IMG/VR virus record: IMGVR_UViG_3300028284_000005 | Span: 1 to 64,000 of that record | Source of the DNA: a virus | DNA: 64,000 nucleotides | Reading direction: 5' to 3' (one strand) | Part shown: one piece after another, positions 23,884 to 32,230 of the stretch | How positions within the stretch are numbered: the first letter of the stretch is position 1 | How the letters are laid out: each line of letters begins with the position of its first letter | Position numbers and translations under genes: made by a program | The notes under the pieces: model-generated | Told to the model about the DNA's origin: nothing | Databases searched by the model: none | Seen by the model: the letters and a program-made list of their open reading frames with translations, nothing else

Positions 23884-25581
23884 ATGGGTTTAAAGGCAGC
23901 AATTAATGCTACTACGGAGGGTGCCAAATATGTTTATAAGAAAACTACAGGATTTGGAGAATTCATTTATGATAATATAGAAGCAGGGATTGAAGAGACT
24001 AGGGATAAACCTATATCAGGTGCAAAGAACAATCCTAAAACCCCAGCTCCTCCTACTACAAATAGACCTGGTGTAATTGAAACTGAATTAACTCAACAGT
24101 CGGGTGGAGCATATACTAAAGAAGCTCAATCTGCTAAATATAAATTAGATAGAGGTAAAACTGCAACTGAAGGAAAAGCTCCTAGAAGTAGTGTTAATAA
24201 CTGGAGTTTATTAAAATATAAAGGCGCTCCTCTTGATGGGGGATATGATTTTAAATCATATAAAGAATTAAAAAGAAATGCAACTATTGGAGCTGCTCTT
24301 AATCCAACTGCAAAAACTATTATAGAAGAATGTAGTAAAGTACAAAAGGCAGACGGATATCAATATAAAATGGCAGACTTTATTTTTTGTGAACATTATG
24401 GTAAAATACCAAATAATCATTTACTTACCTTAAGAAGATTTGCATTTCCAGTAGAAGATAATATTATTTCTCCAAAGGCTTTTGACGCAGATGGAAAAGC
24501 CTATGAGTCTACTCAGCCTGCACTTGCAACTGCAGTAACATGGATGAGTCCTACTATTGGTAATACATTAAATGAAATATTAAAATTTAGCGTAGGTTAT
24601 AATTGGAAAGAGGCAAAGGCTGAATTACAAGAAATTAATAGTAAAAGTAGAGATAAAGGCATGTTAGGTAGTGCATTAGATAGTTTTCCAATGAGTCAAA
24701 ATATTCAAGGTGGTTTAAAAGGGGAAAGCGCAAGTTCAACTTATAGGAGAAAACAACAAGGTGAAAACTGGGATCCTATTAAACAAACATATCCTAACCA
24801 TTCTTTAGTACCATTAAATATAATAGACTCTGTACAAATTAGAGAAAAAGGCTTAAAATGGTCTCAAGAATTTAGTTTAACTTTTAAGTTTGATATGAAA
24901 GGTATTCCTAATACTAGTCCTAAAGTTGCAATGTTAGATGTATTAGCTAATATGCTAGTATTAACTTCTAATCAAGCTCCTTTTTGGGGAGGTGCAGTTA
25001 GATATACAGGAGGTGGTAAAAAAGGAAAGCCACTTGGAGATCTTAAAAAATTACAATCAGGAGATTTAAAAGGATTTTTTGGTAGTATTGTAAAAGATTT
25101 AAGTAAAAGTATAACAGGCGGCATTAAAGATCTTTTAAAAGGTGGTGATAGTAGTATATTAAATAATGTTATTGGAGGTGGGGCTATGAAATTATTAGGT
25201 GGCCCACAAGGTGCTCAAATTGCATCTGCGCTTTTAACTGGTGAAGCAACTGGACAATGGCATTTAACAATTGGAAATCCACTTAACCCTATTGCGGTTA
25301 TTGGTAATTTAGCAATGACAGATGCTGACTTTGAATTAATGGGTCCTCTAGGTTATGAAGACTTTCCTACTAAATTAAAGGTTACAATTAAACTTCAACC
25401 TGGCAGACCAAGAGGTAAGGATGATATTGAATCAATGTTTAATGCAGGTAAAGGTAGATTATATGTTGCAGAAGAAGGATTAATCGATGTAAATAAATCA
25501 TATGACGTTGATGCTTATGGTAAACAAAATGGTAAGCCAAACATGCTTAATAAAAAGATTGGAAAATTTGCTAACGGATAA
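23884..25581 (+). CDS. Tail/baseplate structural protein, possibly a tail-tube cap (gp54/gp48-like)
   Basis: 565 residues. First gene of the tail module. The middle has NHSLVPLNIIDSVQIREKGL and WSQEFSLTFKFDMKG, strands like those of tail-tube-fold proteins, then TSPKVAMLDVLANMLVLTS. The C-terminal third is Gly/Lys-rich. It stands directly before the LysM-like gp53 and gp27-like genes, where T4-like genomes keep the tube-baseplate junction proteins, so a gp54 or gp48 role is plausible. That is position plus weak resemblance. Its stop overlaps the next start. Confidence 0.5.
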   Translation: MGLKAAINATTEGAKYVYKKTTGFGEFIYDNIEAGIEETRDKPISGAKNNPKTPAPPTTNRPGVIETELTQQSGGAYTKEAQSAKYKLDRGKTATEGKAPRSSVNNWSLLKYKGAPLDGGYDFKSYKELKRNATIGAALNPTAKTIIEECSKVQKADGYQYKMADFIFCEHYGKIPNNHLLTLRRFAFPVEDNIISPKAFDADGKAYESTQPALATAVTWMSPTIGNTLNEILKFSVGYNWKEAKAELQEINSKSRDKGMLGSALDSFPMSQNIQGGLKGESASSTYRRKQQGENWDPIKQTYPNHSLVPLNIIDSVQIREKGLKWSQEFSLTFKFDMKGIPNTSPKVAMLDVLANMLVLTSNQAPFWGGAVRYTGGGKKGKPLGDLKKLQSGDLKGFFGSIVKDLSKSITGGIKDLLKGGDSSILNNVIGGGAMKLLGGPQGAQIASALLTGEATGQWHLTIGNPLNPIAVIGNLAMTDADFELMGPLGYEDFPTKLKVTIKLQPGRPRGKDDIESMFNAGKGRLYVAEEGLIDVNKSYDVDAYGKQNGKPNMLNKKIGKFANG

Positions 25582-26609
25582 TGGAATTTAAAAGTTTAAT
25601 AGATAAAATAGTTGAAGGAGGTAGGTTGCTGTTAACTCAACCGACAATGTTGTTTAGAAATAGAGAAGATATTGGCCTTATTACCACACATGAAGTAAAG
25701 AGAGATGAGGAGGGTAGAATAGATCTTATTGCTTCTGACTATTATGGAGATACTTCTAAAGTCGATTATATTTTAAAATTTAATGGAATATCAGATCCTT
25801 TTTCAATAGTAGAAGGAGACTTAATAAAAATACCAGTAGATGGTGTAAAGACATTTAATTTAGAAAGGCCAGGTAAAACTACTTCTAATATAGTTAGACA
25901 AGAATTTATAGACTCAAAGAGACTTACTAAAAAGGATAAAAAGAGAATTGACTTTTTGAAAAAGAAATATAAAATTAAAGAAGTTCTTCCTCCAAATGTT
26001 TTAAAAACAGGATTTGCTCCTTCAGAATTTAAAGAAGATGGATCAACTGTAATGGGTATGGGTTCACAAACTCCTGAAACTACATTTAAGCCAGGTAAAA
26101 CTGGTAAAACTTCTGAAGAATCATTTAAAGCTGCTTCTAAAAAAGCAAAAGATGCTCAATTAGCAAGTAAGGCTGAAAAATTAAAATCAAACGTAGTACT
26201 AAAATCAATTTCAGGTAGAGATCCAAAGGAATTAACAGATAGAGAAATTGCCGTGTTAGCAAGACAAGGAATTAGTGTTGCTGATTTAATTGAATTACAA
26301 AAAGGAGGAGATGCTACTGGTATTGAAAGAACATTTGATGTAGACACCAAATCTGATAAATCATATAAAACTGAAGTAGTCGGAGGTGGTAAAATGTCAA
26401 CACAAAAGTCTGAGGTTTATGATAGAAATAAAAAGACTACAACTACTACTAAAACAATTGTTAGACCTGATGGCTCTTCAGAAACTACACAAACTGTTAC
26501 TTTTTCAAAATCTAATGACGAAAGCAACTCCATCAATTTAGATCAATCTACCCCTAACCCTTCTGGAAATTCATCTTTAAGATCTTCTGATGCTGGAGAG
26601 AGTAACTAA
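25581..26609 (+). CDS. Baseplate wedge protein with gp53/LysM-like domain
   Basis: 342 residues. Residues 45-92 (RIDLIASDYYGDTSKVDYIL, then FNGISDPFSIVEGDLIKIP) follow the LysM-like pattern found in T4 gp53 and other tail proteins: DLIAxxYYGD, hydrophobic strand, NxIxDPF, GDxIxIP. The C-terminal half is low-complexity, Lys/Ser/Thr-rich and probably disordered, longer than T4 gp53. It lies between the putative tube cap and gp27, consistent with a baseplate role. Confidence 0.65.
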   Translation: MEFKSLIDKIVEGGRLLLTQPTMLFRNREDIGLITTHEVKRDEEGRIDLIASDYYGDTSKVDYILKFNGISDPFSIVEGDLIKIPVDGVKTFNLERPGKTTSNIVRQEFIDSKRLTKKDKKRIDFLKKKYKIKEVLPPNVLKTGFAPSEFKEDGSTVMGMGSQTPETTFKPGKTGKTSEESFKAASKKAKDAQLASKAEKLKSNVVLKSISGRDPKELTDREIAVLARQGISVADLIELQKGGDATGIERTFDVDTKSDKSYKTEVVGGGKMSTQKSEVYDRNKKTTTTTKTIVRPDGSSETTQTVTFSKSNDESNSINLDQSTPNPSGNSSLRSSDAGESN

Positions 26610-26631
26610 ATTAATTTAGATACATACTATA

Positions 26632-28149
26632 ATGGATTTAGACAATAATATATTACAGGTCGTTGAACCTAGTATTAGAGCCACTGAGGTTAAATTCGGA
26701 ACAGCCGATGAAGATAAAGGTGCTGATAAAAGAACAAAATCAGTTGGTGTTAATCAGCCTTATGTTATAATAAACGGTTATGAATTTAAAGGTTCTGATA
26801 TTTTATATTGTAAATTAAGCGTAAATGGTTTTTATCCTAAATTAACATTATCCCTATCAGACTCTAGAATGGCATTTGACGTTGGTACATATCCTAGAGA
26901 TGGAGACAATATTACATTATTAATTAATTCAAAAAATCAAGATACTTTTAAAAGTATTCATATGGATTTTGATATTACATCAGTTAGTTCTCCATCAACT
27001 CCTAGTGGATTTGCAGGAGATACTGCTAGAGATTATAATTTTCAAGGAGTTTGTAAAATACCCGGTTTATTTGCAGAAGATTGTAAATCTTATGGTGAAG
27101 GTACAAGTTTAGAACATATTGAAAAGGTGGCAACTGAATTAAAATTAGGTTTAGCAACTAATATTGACGTCACTGATGATTTACAAAATAGAATTCAGCC
27201 ATATAGTACTAAATTTGATTTTATTAAAGATGTTGTAAATTATTCATATGTTGGTGAAGAGTGTTTTCAAACTTTCTACATAGATCAATATTATAATTTA
27301 AATTTTGTTGAGTTAAATAAAGTTTTTAATTCTAAAAGATTAAGCGGAGATGATATGCAAAATAGTATTACGTCTTATGCTAATTCAATTGAAGTAGATA
27401 GAACTTCAGAAAATTCAGATAATATTGAAACTAAAGTAATGTTAACAAATCATTTAGCAGCTGATAAAACTGGAAATAAAATATGGGCATATAATCTTAA
27501 AAATAATTCAAGTAGAATTTCATTATCAAATGGCTATAAAAGAATTTTACAAATGTGGGATAATTTAGAAGAAGCAAGTAGCCCTGAATATGGGGATAGT
27601 AGACTTATTGAATTTGACATTGAGGCGTTTAGTACAAAGAAGGAAAACCTACTTGACATGGAAGAGCCTTTAAAGGGTAGAAAAGATGAAGATTTTTATG
27701 AGTCACAAACTAAACATAAATGGGTTGGTAGAATGCAAGACTATTCTTTAGATGGCAATGTACATTTAAATCATAAATACTCAGTCTTAAATAATTACCA
27801 AAATATAAAGGAATTAGAAAAGATGGTATTAGTCGTAGACTTAGAAACATTTAATCCAGGCTTATATAGAAATCAAATGGTGCCAGTTATTATATACAAT
27901 GTAGAAGATAATAAAGTGCAAATGTCAAGAGATAATGATGCATTGTTAAAAGAAAAAGGAGTTAAGCCTGAAAATAAGTCATTTGATTTTGAAGATGATG
28001 GTGAAAGTGATATGACATTAGACGATTTTACGTCTGGTCATTATGTGATTGGAGGAATAGAATATATATATGAAACAGGAAATCCTACAATTAGACAAAG
28101 ATTAACTTTGTTAAGGAGAGAATGGCCTGTTAGAGCAAACTCTTTATAA
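26632..28149 (+). CDS. Baseplate hub protein, gp27-like
   Basis: 505 residues. The order of features fits the gp27/GpD hub fold: an N-terminal beta-barrel (YVIINGYEFKGSDILYCKLS; FYPKLTLSLSD), a middle region with a GTSLEHIEKVATELKLGLAT segment as in T6SS VgrG and gp27 proteins, a second barrel with NFVELNKVF, and a C-terminal barrel with KMVLVVDLETFNPGLYRNQM and HYVIGGIEYIYE. Hub trimers join the tail tube to the gp5 spike. The gp5-like gene follows two genes downstream, as expected. Confidence 0.75.
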   Translation: MDLDNNILQVVEPSIRATEVKFGTADEDKGADKRTKSVGVNQPYVIINGYEFKGSDILYCKLSVNGFYPKLTLSLSDSRMAFDVGTYPRDGDNITLLINSKNQDTFKSIHMDFDITSVSSPSTPSGFAGDTARDYNFQGVCKIPGLFAEDCKSYGEGTSLEHIEKVATELKLGLATNIDVTDDLQNRIQPYSTKFDFIKDVVNYSYVGEECFQTFYIDQYYNLNFVELNKVFNSKRLSGDDMQNSITSYANSIEVDRTSENSDNIETKVMLTNHLAADKTGNKIWAYNLKNNSSRISLSNGYKRILQMWDNLEEASSPEYGDSRLIEFDIEAFSTKKENLLDMEEPLKGRKDEDFYESQTKHKWVGRMQDYSLDGNVHLNHKYSVLNNYQNIKELEKMVLVVDLETFNPGLYRNQMVPVIIYNVEDNKVQMSRDNDALLKEKGVKPENKSFDFEDDGESDMTLDDFTSGHYVIGGIEYIYETGNPTIRQRLTLLRREWPVRANSL

Positions 28150-28150
28150 T

Positions 28151-29503
28151 ATGAAAAATAGCAACGGATACTCTTCAACTGAATTTAAAAAAGGTACATA
28201 TAGGCAATACCCATACAGTGACCCTACCTATCTTAGTTTTCTTTTATTATTTTCATGGGATGATAAAAAGTCACCACTATTTAATGGAGAAGCGGTTGCA
28301 TTTTTAAGAGATGTATATAAAGATGAGATTAGAGCTCAAAAATTAGAAAAGTTTACAAAGTACTTTAAGAAGATTAATACAGAAATGCCATGGATGTGGC
28401 AAAGTCTTGCAGGTTTAGAATCTGCATTTGCATATAATAACTTAGAAGACCCATATTGGGGAGGAGATGATAGTGCATTTGAAATAGGATGTTTAGAAAC
28501 TATTGATTTATCTATAGGTGGAATTATGAGTTTATATAGAGATGTTGCATATGATTTTAATAGATGGGTTGAAGTTTTACCACATAACTTAAGAGAATTT
28601 ACAATGTATGTAACGGTTAGCGAAATTAGAAATATTAGGCGAACTGTTCCTGATAGTAGTAAAAAACCATGGAGTGATGCTAAGAGTGAGGAGAGAGAAT
28701 ACATTCCTGTAAATCAAGATATAACGGCTGATTCTAAACCACATTTTATGTTTAAATTTACAAGCTGTTATTTTGATCTAAGTAGTGGAACTGGTATATT
28801 TGGAGAATATAGTAATACTGAATATGCTGAGGCTAAAAATAAAATTAAAATTAAGTGGAAATCTGTTAAAGAATATAATAGTCATTTTTTAAATGGATTT
28901 GACAATAATGCAAGTAATAATAATAATTTAGGAGGTATTAATGTTGGTGAACTAGGAAGTGGAACATCTAGATTAGATAAAGTTAAAGCATTTGGTGAAA
29001 ACCTAAAAGATGCATTTCAACAAACAAAGGATGGCACTTTAAAGGATAATATTAAAGAAAATGTTTCAGCTAAATTAGATGGAATAAAGCCAAGTGTAGA
29101 TGGCATTAAATCATTTGCTAGCCAAGCTGCTGGGAATTTTCTAGAAGATGCATTAGCAGATGCAGAGGCATCTGCACAAGGAAAATTACAAGATACATTA
29201 GCAGATGCTATTTTAGGAAATGTATATGGAGTAAATACTCTATCAAATGTACAAGATGCTTTAAATGCAGGTAGCTTGAATGGAGTTAGAAATTTAATTA
29301 ATAAAGAAACATTATCAAATGATAGTGGAGAAGAAGCTCCATTAGCTCCAAGTAATTTATATCCTGAAAGTTCACCTGAAAAGGCATTATCTTCAGATAG
29401 CGTATATCCTGAAGGTTCTACTGAAACCCCATTATCTTCAGAAAATGTTTTTCCAAATATTGATCCTGAAAAAGACGCTAACTTAGGTAATATTAATAAT
29501 TAA
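28151..29503 (+). CDS. Tail tube-related baseplate protein (gp48-like candidate)
   Basis: 450 residues. The N-terminal half includes YPYSDPTYLSFLLLFSWDD, then PWMWQSLAGLESAF, then HFMFKFTSCYFDLSSGTGIF followed by EYSNTEYAEAKNKIKIKWKS, a strand pattern like tail-tube proteins (short beta-Cys-FDLSSG, acidic loop, alternating basic and hydrophobic strand). The C-terminal half is a helix- and Ala-rich extension with repeats of NLYPESSPEKALSSD type. It sits between gp27 and gp5 homologues. A tube-initiating role is inferred; the identity with gp48 is not proven. Confidence 0.5.
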   Translation: MKNSNGYSSTEFKKGTYRQYPYSDPTYLSFLLLFSWDDKKSPLFNGEAVAFLRDVYKDEIRAQKLEKFTKYFKKINTEMPWMWQSLAGLESAFAYNNLEDPYWGGDDSAFEIGCLETIDLSIGGIMSLYRDVAYDFNRWVEVLPHNLREFTMYVTVSEIRNIRRTVPDSSKKPWSDAKSEEREYIPVNQDITADSKPHFMFKFTSCYFDLSSGTGIFGEYSNTEYAEAKNKIKIKWKSVKEYNSHFLNGFDNNASNNNNLGGINVGELGSGTSRLDKVKAFGENLKDAFQQTKDGTLKDNIKENVSAKLDGIKPSVDGIKSFASQAAGNFLEDALADAEASAQGKLQDTLADAILGNVYGVNTLSNVQDALNAGSLNGVRNLINKETLSNDSGEEAPLAPSNLYPESSPEKALSSDSVYPEGSTETPLSSENVFPNIDPEKDANLGNINN

Positions 29504-29649
29504 TGGACGCAGAAACTAGACTTAAAATAATAAACTTTGCTAGAAGAATTGTATGTGGTGAAGTAATGACATCTCCGGAAGATTTACAATTTTATTTAAA
29601 TTATAGGGTAGAAATAGAAGAAGTACTCAAAACATGGTCAGAAGATTAA
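29503..29649 (+). CDS. Tiny hypothetical protein
   Basis: 48 residues, MDAETRLKIINFARRIVCGE to VEIEEVLKTWSED, helical. Starts in the stop of the preceding gene (TAATG), so translation is coupled, and ends 15 bases before the gp5-like gene. No family recognised; it could be an assembly factor. Confidence 0.55.
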   Translation: MDAETRLKIINFARRIVCGEVMTSPEDLQFYLNYRVEIEEVLKTWSED

Positions 29650-29664
29650 AGTAATATATAATAT

Positions 29665-30384
29665 ATGAAAGCGGAAGAACTTTTTGCAGATAATTTGAGA
29701 GATACTCATTGGCTTGGAAAGGTGGTAGATAATGTTGATCCTAATTTAGAAGGTAGGTTACGTATAATGGTATATGGAAAGTTTGACAAGGTTCCAACTG
29801 AAGATATTCCATGGGCTACTAGAGGGAATCAATATATCACAGGTGCATATTCAACACCACGAATTGGAGATATTGTTTCTGTTAGATTTGACAATGGAGA
29901 TATTTACCATCCTGAATATTTTTTTACAATAGACAGTGAACATAAAGACAAATATAAAGAAGAAGTTCTAGAAGGCTTAGGAGAATCGGAGGCAATTAAA
30001 TCACATTCATTATTGTTTGATACTAACAATAAGGTTAGAGTTTATTATCATCCTGAAAATGGATTAGTAATAACATTAGGTGACGGTGTACAAGCTAAAC
30101 CTTTTATGCAAATAAAAAATGATGGTGAAATTAATTTAATAACAGAGGCTAATAACATTTTAGTAGAAACTGATCAAATCGTAGAAATTAAATGTGATAG
30201 AGCCTATGTCAATAGTCCTAATATTGAATTAGGAGAAACTGCACTTGAACAAGTAATTAAAGGAAATACTTTTCAAGCATTATTTAATACACATACACAC
30301 ACTGGAAATTTAGGACTACCTACAACTCCTCCTTTAGTTCCACTAACAGGAACCGAATTAAGTCAAGTAACTAAAACACAATAA
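29665..30384 (+). CDS. Baseplate spike protein, gp5-like without lysozyme domain
   Basis: 239 residues. The N-terminal OB fold is clear: WLGKVVDNVDPNLEGRLRIM, then VPTEDIPWATRGNQYITGAY, then IGDIVSVRFDNGDIYHPEYFF, the layout of T4 gp5 and phage GpV proteins. The C-terminal half has short strands (VYYHPENGLVITLGDGV; GEINLITEANNILVE; VEIKCDRAYVNSPNIELGE) of a needle-like beta-helix and ends with HTHTGNLGLPTTPP, a spike tip signature. T4 gp5 (575 residues) has a lysozyme domain between these parts; it is absent here, so peptidoglycan cutting must be done elsewhere. Confidence 0.85.
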   Translation: MKAEELFADNLRDTHWLGKVVDNVDPNLEGRLRIMVYGKFDKVPTEDIPWATRGNQYITGAYSTPRIGDIVSVRFDNGDIYHPEYFFTIDSEHKDKYKEEVLEGLGESEAIKSHSLLFDTNNKVRVYYHPENGLVITLGDGVQAKPFMQIKNDGEINLITEANNILVETDQIVEIKCDRAYVNSPNIELGETALEQVIKGNTFQALFNTHTHTGNLGLPTTPPLVPLTGTELSQVTKTQ

Positions 30385-30385
30385 A

Positions 30386-30925
30386 ATGGCATTATCAGAT
30401 TTAGATTTAGAAATAAAATTAAGGGCTTTAATTAAATTAAAGGAGAAGGATTTACAAGACAGACTTGAAGGCGGAGACTTAGCAAATGTAAGAAGAGACG
30501 ACTTTACAACAACTGATTATAAAGATGAAGAGCTTGTTACACCACCTGGTGGAATTTATAATGCCCAAAAGAATTTAGAGGAATGGATGAAAGCAAACAG
30601 GCCGGCCCCTGGAGAAGATGTAGATAAAATTAAAAAGAAAATGTGGAGACAATTTTCTAAAGAAATGGCTAGTGAAATTTCTAAAAATATGGTAGATTGG
30701 TTAAATAAAGATATTGTGCCTGGGCTAGCAAGTGAAATTAATAATCAAATAAAAACATTAGATATTAAGTTGACTGTTCCTCCTGGAATGATATATTGTG
30801 GACCGTATCCTAATGCTGCTCCAATTATATTACAAGGTGGAGCCGGAATTCCAGATCCTCCTCCTGAAGATGTAGATCCACCTGTTATAGATACTACATT
30901 AACGGTAGATTTTAAAATAACATGA
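30386..30925 (+). CDS. Hypothetical tail-module protein
   Basis: 179 residues, helical N-terminal part (ALSDLDLEIKLRALIKLKEK) and a Pro-rich C-terminus (LTVPPGMIYCGPYPNAAPII; DPPPEDVDPPV). Directly follows the gp5-like gene. It could be a spike or hub assembly partner, but no family is recognised. Confidence 0.57.
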   Translation: MALSDLDLEIKLRALIKLKEKDLQDRLEGGDLANVRRDDFTTTDYKDEELVTPPGGIYNAQKNLEEWMKANRPAPGEDVDKIKKKMWRQFSKEMASEISKNMVDWLNKDIVPGLASEINNQIKTLDIKLTVPPGMIYCGPYPNAAPIILQGGAGIPDPPPEDVDPPVIDTTLTVDFKIT

Positions 30926-30940
30926 TAAAATAATTTAACA

Positions 30941-30952
30941 GATATATAAATC
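30941..30952 (+). promoter_or_regulatory. Candidate phage promoter before the S1-domain gene
   Basis: GATATATAAATC has TATAAATC at 30945-30952, one base off the T4 late consensus TATAAATA. It lies 29 bases before the start codon at 30982, in a 56-base gap. Confidence 0.45.
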
Positions 30953-30981
30953 ATAAGTTTTAACCTTTAAAAAATAAAAAA

Positions 30982-32181
30982 ATGATAGAAAAACAGAATG
31001 CTGACTTTTTTGATAAAGATGGCAATTTCGACTGGGATGGATATGAGTCAACATGTCCAAAAGTTTTAAGAACCCCAAACCCACACATAAAAGTAGTAAA
31101 CGATAAGCATAAAGTATATAGTAGAGAGCCATACGCTCAGGAAATGTATAATAAGCTTATAGGTCACATTGAAGAAAATGACACAATTACACATATAAAA
31201 TATGGAAATGCATATGATGGTAAAGTCTTTGGAATTTCCGATATGACTGCAAGTGTTGACATTGGATATAGACAATTAGTTTATGTTAATTTAGAAAAAG
31301 AAGATGATGAATTCAAAGGCATGCAACCTGGTGATGAGGTTAGTGTTATTATTACATCATTAATGGAAAATGATAGCCAACCTATAATGGGAAGTGTTAG
31401 TGAAGGCACTAAGCAAGCTACTTTCCAAGAAATGCTAAATGCTATCGAAGAACAAGATACTGCATGGGTTGGTAAAGTTAATAGAATGTTATCTTCAGCT
31501 GGATATATGATTAATGTTAAAGGCATTGATTGTTTTATGCCAGGCAGCCTTGCAGGTATTAATAAATTACATGATTTTGAAAGCATAGTTGGTCAAGAAA
31601 TTTATGTAGTACCGGTTAGTTTTTCTAAAGAAAGAAAAATAATGGTAGTTTCTCATAGAGCGTATCTTAAGACATTAATTCCTGATGCTATTGAAACCTT
31701 AAAAGAAACTGCAGGCGAATATATTACGGGAAGTGTTACAGGTTCTGCTAAATATGGGGTTTTCTGTGAATTCTCACAATGTTTAACTGGTATGATTCAT
31801 GTTAATGATTTAGATGGTGACACATTGACTAGACACAAAAATAGGGAAATTGAACCAGGTGAAGAGATTAAGTTTAAAGTAAAGGATATTGTATCTGACA
31901 CTAAAATAACACTGACTCAAAGAGATGATGTTGAATTAAATCCATGGTTAGAAATTAATAAGAAATACAAAGTACCTTCTACTGTTAAAGCTACTATAAA
32001 AACTTGTAAAGAATACGGCTTATTCGTAGAATTAGAAGAAGGTGTAGTTGGATTAGTACATGTTAGTGAAATCGGTAAAGATAGCATTAATAAATATAGT
32101 CCAAAACAAGAAATAAGTGTCTTAATTACTAAAATAGAAGAAGATACTAAGAAGATATTCTTAAAATTGCCTAAGGAATAA
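30982..32181 (+). CDS. Protein of four S1 domains, ribosomal protein bS1-like
   Basis: 399 residues containing four S1 RNA-binding folds at about 76-137, 160-225, 246-314 and 332-397. Domains 3 and 4 are the clearest: GSVTGSAKYGVFCEFSQCLT then GMIHVNDLDGD, and VKATIKTCKEYGLFVELEEG then VVGLVHVSEIGKDSI, each ending in IxLTQR or IFLKL. Bacterial bS1 has six repeats, four of them RNA-binding. The protein has no nuclease or PNPase domain, so it is most like bS1. It would bind mRNA and could carry transcripts to host ribosomes, or act in phage RNA handling. It sits in the tail module with its own promoter-like element. Confidence 0.8.
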   Translation: MIEKQNADFFDKDGNFDWDGYESTCPKVLRTPNPHIKVVNDKHKVYSREPYAQEMYNKLIGHIEENDTITHIKYGNAYDGKVFGISDMTASVDIGYRQLVYVNLEKEDDEFKGMQPGDEVSVIITSLMENDSQPIMGSVSEGTKQATFQEMLNAIEEQDTAWVGKVNRMLSSAGYMINVKGIDCFMPGSLAGINKLHDFESIVGQEIYVVPVSFSKERKIMVVSHRAYLKTLIPDAIETLKETAGEYITGSVTGSAKYGVFCEFSQCLTGMIHVNDLDGDTLTRHKNREIEPGEEIKFKVKDIVSDTKITLTQRDDVELNPWLEINKKYKVPSTVKATIKTCKEYGLFVELEEGVVGLVHVSEIGKDSINKYSPKQEISVLITKIEEDTKKIFLKLPKE

Positions 32182-32200
32182 TTTAGGTAATAAATAAATG

Positions 32201-32216
32201 TGATATATAAATAAAT
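32201..32216 (+). promoter_or_regulatory. Candidate T4-type late promoter of the baseplate wedge genes
   Basis: GTGATATATAAATAAA (TATAAATA at 32206-32213), the same 16 bases as at 23853-23868, with the same 17-base distance from TATAAATA to the ATG at 32231. Confidence 0.62.
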
Positions 32217-32230
32217 TTATTTTATATTGC

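Noticed and set aside
25619-25628. GTAGGTTGCT shared between about 21482 and 25619 as a regulatory repeat
   Set aside because: Ten bases, two copies, one inside a coding region; no symmetry or common position, so likely chance.
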